Virus record (IMG/VR): IMGVR_UViG_3300034356_001657
Location: 1 to 32,863 of that record
DNA from: a virus
Direction: 5' to 3' (one strand)
DNA: 32,863 nt
Shown: piece after piece, positions 28,843-32,863 of the stretch
How positions within the stretch are numbered: the first letter of the stretch is position 1
Layout: each line of letters opens with the position of its first letter
Notes under the pieces: generated by a model
Seen by the model: only the letters and a program-made list of their open reading frames with translations
What the model was told of the DNA's origin: nothing
Database searches by the model: none
Made by a program: the position numbers and the translations under genes

Positions 28843-31800
28843 ATGGCAGATTACTACGGCGTCGGCCCAATTAACCTACGTAGCCTCGTGGGATTGGACA
28901 CACAAGCCACCGCACAGCAAGAAGAACAGAAACAGCAAGGCCTTTTCGGTGACAGCATTGACGCTGCACAGATGGGCGCGGCCAATTCCATTGGTGGTAT
29001 TCTGGACTTTGCAGGTGCGGAGGGTATGGCTCGGTCGTTCTACGGCATCGCCGACGACCAGATCAATCAGATGTCTGACTCGGGCCGCGAGGCTATGCAG
29101 AAAGAGCTGATCACGAGAGACGAGCAGGGGGACTTGGCCCTCGGTGAAGGTGCCACGGATTTGGATACGTGGATCCTGCAGTTTGCAAACCTTGTGGGCA
29201 ACGCTGGCGCGACAATGGTTCCCGGCGGACTGGCCGTTAAAGGCCTGAAACTTGGAACTGCAGGCGCTGCAACTGCGTTCGGTATCACCGGCGGCTCTGC
29301 CGCGACAGGTATGGCCGCCGAACAAGGCCGAGACGAAATTCGAAATATGTCCTCGGAACTTCTGATGAAGTCCCCGAAGTACGCCGAAATCCGCCAAATG
29401 GTTGAAGACCAGTACGGCCAAGAAGACGACCAAACAAAAGACGCCATCACTCGGGAGTCTATTGCCGAAATGGTGGCGGGTGAGATCAAGTCAGACCCGA
29501 AACAGCTGGCCGTAAACTTCGCAGGTTCAGCGCTAGCGGACCCGATCATCGGTCGCGCACTGACCGGTGCCCGCATCGCTAAGAGCGGCATCAAAGCCAG
29601 TGCACTCCGTGGCGCAGCGGTCGAAGGTTTGACCGAGGCAGGACAAGCCGGTGTCAGCCAGTACGGCATTAACGAAGTGCTGCAGCCCTACGACAGTCGC
29701 GGATTGTATGACGGTGTCACCGAAGCCGCGCTGTCCGAAGGTATCTTAGCCGGTACGTTTGGTGCCACAGCCGGTGCGTTCGGCGGCGCGGTAGACCGCA
29801 AAGCCAACAACCCTGCGCCAGAAATTACCAAGTCGAAAGGCCTGAACGAAGCTATCGGGTCTCTGCGTAACACCGTAACTGATGCAGCTATCGACGTCGC
29901 TCCAGCGGCACCGACCGCGCCTTCAGCGACCGGGGGACTGTACGACATCCCGACAGCAGGCACCCCGATGGCTGAATCCGCGAGACCGTCTACACCGGTT
30001 CGTACTACAGTCGACCAAGATTTCAGCCGGTTTGACGAGCCTACGCAGACTCGTCAGTCAAGCGGCCGCCGGATGGGCCCATATCAGCAGGTTCAAGGTC
30101 CTCAGCCTTCGCTCGACACGCCTACGATTGCACGAAACCAATACGGCACCGCGAACCCTGCGTCGTTCGGCCGTGTTGGCGACAACCTTATATTCAGTGA
30201 ACAGCCGCAGCAGAAGGCCCCGGATTTAGCTCAGCTGGCGTATGAACAGTTGATACGGACCCGTGAGGACAAGCAGGCTGCTGAAGACGACGAAGCATCA
30301 GCCGCAGTCAAGGCCGCGTTTGGTGATGTCGCAGACCAGTTCCGCCAAATAAACCGGGGCACATCGCCGGTACAGCAGTCGTTGGCCAACGTCGGTAAGT
30401 CTCCAACGTCCGCAGAACTGACTGCGCAAACCATGGTAGACGCGCGCCAGCAACAGGCCGACGCTGAAGGCGAAGAAGCGGCGCAGGCTACGTCTGCCGC
30501 GTTTGCTGACGCTGCACGGACGGTAAAAATGCAAAGTGACCGATGGCAGAAGCGCATGCCTGCCGTCATTCCGACAGCTCCGGCAGCTAAGGAAGGCGAA
30601 GTCGTGGCCCCTGCGGGAACTGACATCGTTCCAGCTGGCGACCGAGTGAACTGGGAAGACTTGAAAACAGGCAAAGCCGCGTATCTTCGTGAGAAAGACC
30701 GCGTAGTCATCGCAGGTCAAGACCCGTCGTTCGACCCGAACGCGCCGGAGTACCGATCGCCGCAACCTGAACCAGAGCCGGAGTTCACCCCAGCCGGTTT
30801 CCCCGCGACCGTAGACAGCCGAGGCCAAGTTCGTCGAAACGGCGATGTCTTCGAAGCTCCAGACAACTCAGGGGTCAAGGTCCGCGACAGCGGTAAGCCT
30901 TTCACCACGGCTCAGCAAGCCTTACGCAGCGAGACGGCCAAGAAGATGGGCGGTCCCGTCGTAGCAGTACCTTTTGGTGACGGCGGCTTCGGTGTTCGTC
31001 TGGCACGCCCTGAAGAAATCGAAGCTAAGGTCGACGTGGTAGACGAAGACGGCGAGCCTGAGAACGACTACACATCGGCGGACGCTGCACCACTAGAAGA
31101 ACCGAAAGACATCCCAACGCCACCGGCTAAGCCGATGTCAACCAAAGCCATGGTTACTCGTTCGGCCAGTTACAAGAAGGCGACCGAGTGGGCGGCTGAC
31201 AAGGATTACGTCGTCGAGCCCGTTCAAACAGATAGTGGCTGGACCTTCCGAGTAAAAAAGTCTGAGCCGACCGTAGCGTCGGCCCCTACCCGAGTGACCG
31301 AAATCACTCCAGAGTGGCGGACTTCGAAAGCGAAAGACCTGAAGACGGTAACACAATCTGATCCTGAACGGGCTCGGGCTGCTTTGCGCATCCCGGGTAA
31401 GCGTAAAGGCGAACCGGCAGGCGAGTATCGCGAGCGTCTACAGCGTACCGTAGACGCGTCTCAGGAAATTCTGCAACTGTCAGACGCTGACATCGACGGC
31501 ATGAACGCACAGGACATGACGCGCCTGATCACGTCAGTTGGCGAAAAAGCCAAGTTCAAAACTGCCGCTAAGCTGGCCCCTGCCGTCCGTAAAATTCGGT
31601 CGGATATTGAACGCAACTTAAAATTTAGCGAGAACCGCAGCCGATTCCGTAACGAGCTGGGGCGCTACGTGCAGAACGAGAAGCCGGTGCCGCTTTCGCT
31701 GCTCAATGAAGCCAACCAGTATGAATCTGCAGACTATCGCGGCATTAGCGCGAGCGAACGAGACGTATACCAGCCGGGCGATACCGCCGCAGCACAGGCG

Positions 31801-32863
31801 CTGGGTCTGTCTGAAGTTCCGACGCCGAACACTGACGCCACGGTAGATGAGGTTGCGGCGGCTTTAGAGAAAGTGAAAGCTAAATTCGAGAAACTGAACG
31901 ACAACGACGCTGCAGAAATCGGCCGTAAAATTGCGGATTACCGAACGGATACCGAAGCTCGCACGATTACGCCTAGCCAAATGGTTGCGCTGGGGTTCCC
32001 TGAGTCCGTGAAGAACAGCGCGGCGCTGGAGAAACTGGCTCGTAGCCAGATCCGCGACTCGTCTCGGTATAAACAAATCGCCAAGGAAGTTAACGACTTC
32101 AAAGCTGCAGAGCAGGCTGCACGAGACCGCAAGATGGAAGGCACTACCGTTGTGCAGGACCGCGAGTCAGGCGAATATGAAGTGACTTATCGCGGCGAGA
32201 AAGTTCGCATGTACCGCGACAACGGCGTCAACGACAACAAAGGCTGGTGGTATCGTTTGCCAGTTGAAGGCGAGACGAACTACGACACCCGCATGTCTAT
32301 CGGCTTCAACAAAGCTGACGCAGTACAGTCCGTGAAAGAGTTCATCGACGGCCGCTTGGCCAAGACCGAACCCAAGAAAACCAGCTACGACGTCACCCTC
32401 CAGCTCGGCGGCCCGGTGACGTTGAAGCTGGATAGGCCCTTAACAGACTACACAAGTGAGCAGTTTAACGAAGTTCTATTGGCTCAGAAAAAAGACACAG
32501 GCCGTGGGGGTTCTGGTGTTTTCTTCGAGCAAGAGCGGTCGAAGGCTATTGCAGCGAAACTGAGAAAAGGGGAACCTGTATCTGACGAAGTGGCGGCAGA
32601 GTTCCCGTACTTAGTCAGGCAGGACCTGTCAGCCGATGAAGTCGACCAGATGATAGATGACCTGCGTGACACGTCCGGTGCGGACCGCACTAAAGCAATG
32701 CGGGCCTACAAGCCAGACATCGCAAAGTCTGCTATCATTGCCGACAAGCCTGAGTTTGGTCTGTCGTCTCGTCGTGTGATGACCATCGTAGACGAACAGC
32801 TGGCCAAGGTCGGGGGCACCGGCGGCATCAAAGTGAAAGTGGTGCTGACGCAGGCCGAACTCG
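28843..32863 (+). CDS. Giant multidomain 'polyvalent-type' virion protein, 3' end outside window
   Basis: From ATG 28843 (CGGAGA site upstream) the frame stays open for 1,340 codons to the window end. Residues about 107-175 are hydrophobic/Gly-rich (MVPGGLAVKGLKLGTAGAA), and 262-319 contain EGLTEAGQAGVSQYGINEVL and GILAGTFGATAGAFGGAV, typical of giant phage virion proteins. Then come Pro/Gln-rich linkers, a duplicated helical module (about 465-510 and 525-570) and two copies of a small KPFTTAQQA.../GGFGVRL-like beta module (about 685-725 and 765-805). Further on are a GEYEVTYRGEKVRMYRDNG module and LRKGEPVSDEVAAEFPYL near residue 1,245. These match domain mixes of polyvalent proteins packaged and ejected with DNA. 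Catalytic domains, if any, would lie downstream. Confidence 0.8.
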   Translation, partial: MADYYGVGPINLRSLVGLDTQATAQQEEQKQQGLFGDSIDAAQMGAANSIGGILDFAGAEGMARSFYGIADDQINQMSDSGREAMQKELITRDEQGDLALGEGATDLDTWILQFANLVGNAGATMVPGGLAVKGLKLGTAGAATAFGITGGSAATGMAAEQGRDEIRNMSSELLMKSPKYAEIRQMVEDQYGQEDDQTKDAITRESIAEMVAGEIKSDPKQLAVNFAGSALADPIIGRALTGARIAKSGIKASALRGAAVEGLTEAGQAGVSQYGINEVLQPYDSRGLYDGVTEAALSEGILAGTFGATAGAFGGAVDRKANNPAPEITKSKGLNEAIGSLRNTVTDAAIDVAPAAPTAPSATGGLYDIPTAGTPMAESARPSTPVRTTVDQDFSRFDEPTQTRQSSGRRMGPYQQVQGPQPSLDTPTIARNQYGTANPASFGRVGDNLIFSEQPQQKAPDLAQLAYEQLIRTREDKQAAEDDEASAAVKAAFGDVADQFRQINRGTSPVQQSLANVGKSPTSAELTAQTMVDARQQQADAEGEEAAQATSAAFADAARTVKMQSDRWQKRMPAVIPTAPAAKEGEVVAPAGTDIVPAGDRVNWEDLKTGKAAYLREKDRVVIAGQDPSFDPNAPEYRSPQPEPEPEFTPAGFPATVDSRGQVRRNGDVFEAPDNSGVKVRDSGKPFTTAQQALRSETAKKMGGPVVAVPFGDGGFGVRLARPEEIEAKVDVVDEDGEPENDYTSADAAPLEEPKDIPTPPAKPMSTKAMVTRSASYKKATEWAADKDYVVEPVQTDSGWTFRVKKSEPTVASAPTRVTEITPEWRTSKAKDLKTVTQSDPERARAALRIPGKRKGEPAGEYRERLQRTVDASQEILQLSDADIDGMNAQDMTRLITSVGEKAKFKTAAKLAPAVRKIRSDIERNLKFSENRSRFRNELGRYVQNEKPVPLSLLNEANQYESADYRGISASERDVYQPGDTAAAQALGLSEVPTPNTDATVDEVAAALEKVKAKFEKLNDNDAAEIGRKIADYRTDTEARTITPSQMVALGFPESVKNSAALEKLARSQIRDSSRYKQIAKEVNDFKAAEQAARDRKMEGTTVVQDRESGEYEVTYRGEKVRMYRDNGVNDNKGWWYRLPVEGETNYDTRMSIGFNKADAVQSVKEFIDGRLAKTEPKKTSYDVTLQLGGPVTLKLDRPLTDYTSEQFNEVLLAQKKDTGRGGSGVFFEQERSKAIAAKLRKGEPVSDEVAAEFPYLVRQDLSADEVDQMIDDLRDTSGADRTKAMRAYKPDIAKSAIIADKPEFGLSSRRVMTIVDEQLAKVGGTGGIKVKVVLTQAEL

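Noticed and set aside
8022-31510. Numerous minus-strand open frames under the late genes
   Set aside because: They are antisense shadows favoured by GC-rich codon use; none has a good RBS or sensible domain content.
1-32863. tRNA genes, insertion sequences, integrase or attachment sites
   Set aside because: I saw no cloverleaf-like segment with a CCA end, no transposase or integrase motif and no att-like duplication. Absence by eye is not proof.

Overview
This window is part of a double-stranded DNA tailed-phage genome, most likely a podovirus of a Gram-negative host. The evidence is a near-complete packaging, lysis and virion module: small and large terminase subunits, portal, scaffold, an N4-gp56-type major capsid protein, head-tail adaptor, nozzle-like protein, fibres, internal proteins and a giant virion protein. 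No tape-measure, sheath or long-tail genes are seen. A lipobox-bearing spanin-like protein points to a host with an outer membrane. Base composition is moderately GC-rich and coding is dense, with ATGA and TAATG overlaps. No integrase, polymerase, tRNA or CRISPR array is present, and both ends cut through genes, so lifestyle and host cannot be fixed.

Left arm (1-5463, all on the minus strand). A partial unknown gene runs off the left end (1-582). A 478-bp non-coding region (583-1060) holds a long inverted repeat around an AT-rich core with divergent TATAAT boxes, plus a 20-bp tandem repeat. An unknown 215-aa gene follows (1061-1708). A leftward operon then runs from 5463 to 1799 and ends at an intrinsic terminator (1751-1780). 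It has five small unknown genes, a MoxR/CobS-like AAA+ ATPase, a VWA-like partner and one further unknown gene. Two near-identical palindromes (4088-4111 and 4808-4833) sit in the two larger intercistronic gaps at the same distance from the next start codon.

Divergent control region (5464-5930). It holds a repeated operator-like 12-mer at both ends, an exact 43-bp tandem duplication and a run of G-tracts. It separates the leftward operon from the rightward late genes and lies just upstream of the small terminase gene.

Right arm (5931-32863, all on the plus strand). The order is small terminase; lysis cassette (M15 peptidase endolysin, holin, small overlapping protein, Rz1-like lipoprotein, tail-anchored coiled-coil protein); large terminase; portal; a 55-aa coiled-coil ORF; scaffold; major capsid protein and terminator; a capsid-associated protein; adaptor; nozzle-like protein; a block of fibre/spike proteins that includes a permuted NlpC/P60 (YiiX-like) hydrolase; then internal or ejection-type proteins interrupted by a GNAT acetyltransferase. 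After a terminator comes a giant multidomain 'polyvalent'-type protein of more than 1,340 residues that leaves the window.

The right arm packages DNA, builds the particle, adsorbs, delivers internal proteins and lyses the host. The left arm probably carries regulatory or host-remodelling functions. The points most worth following are the inverted-repeat/AT-rich region, the twin intercistronic palindromes beside the AAA+/VWA-like pair, the TTG-plus-GTG repeat at the holin start, the tail-located papain-fold enzyme, and a hexamer (GTAGAC/GTCTAC) that appears over-represented across the window.
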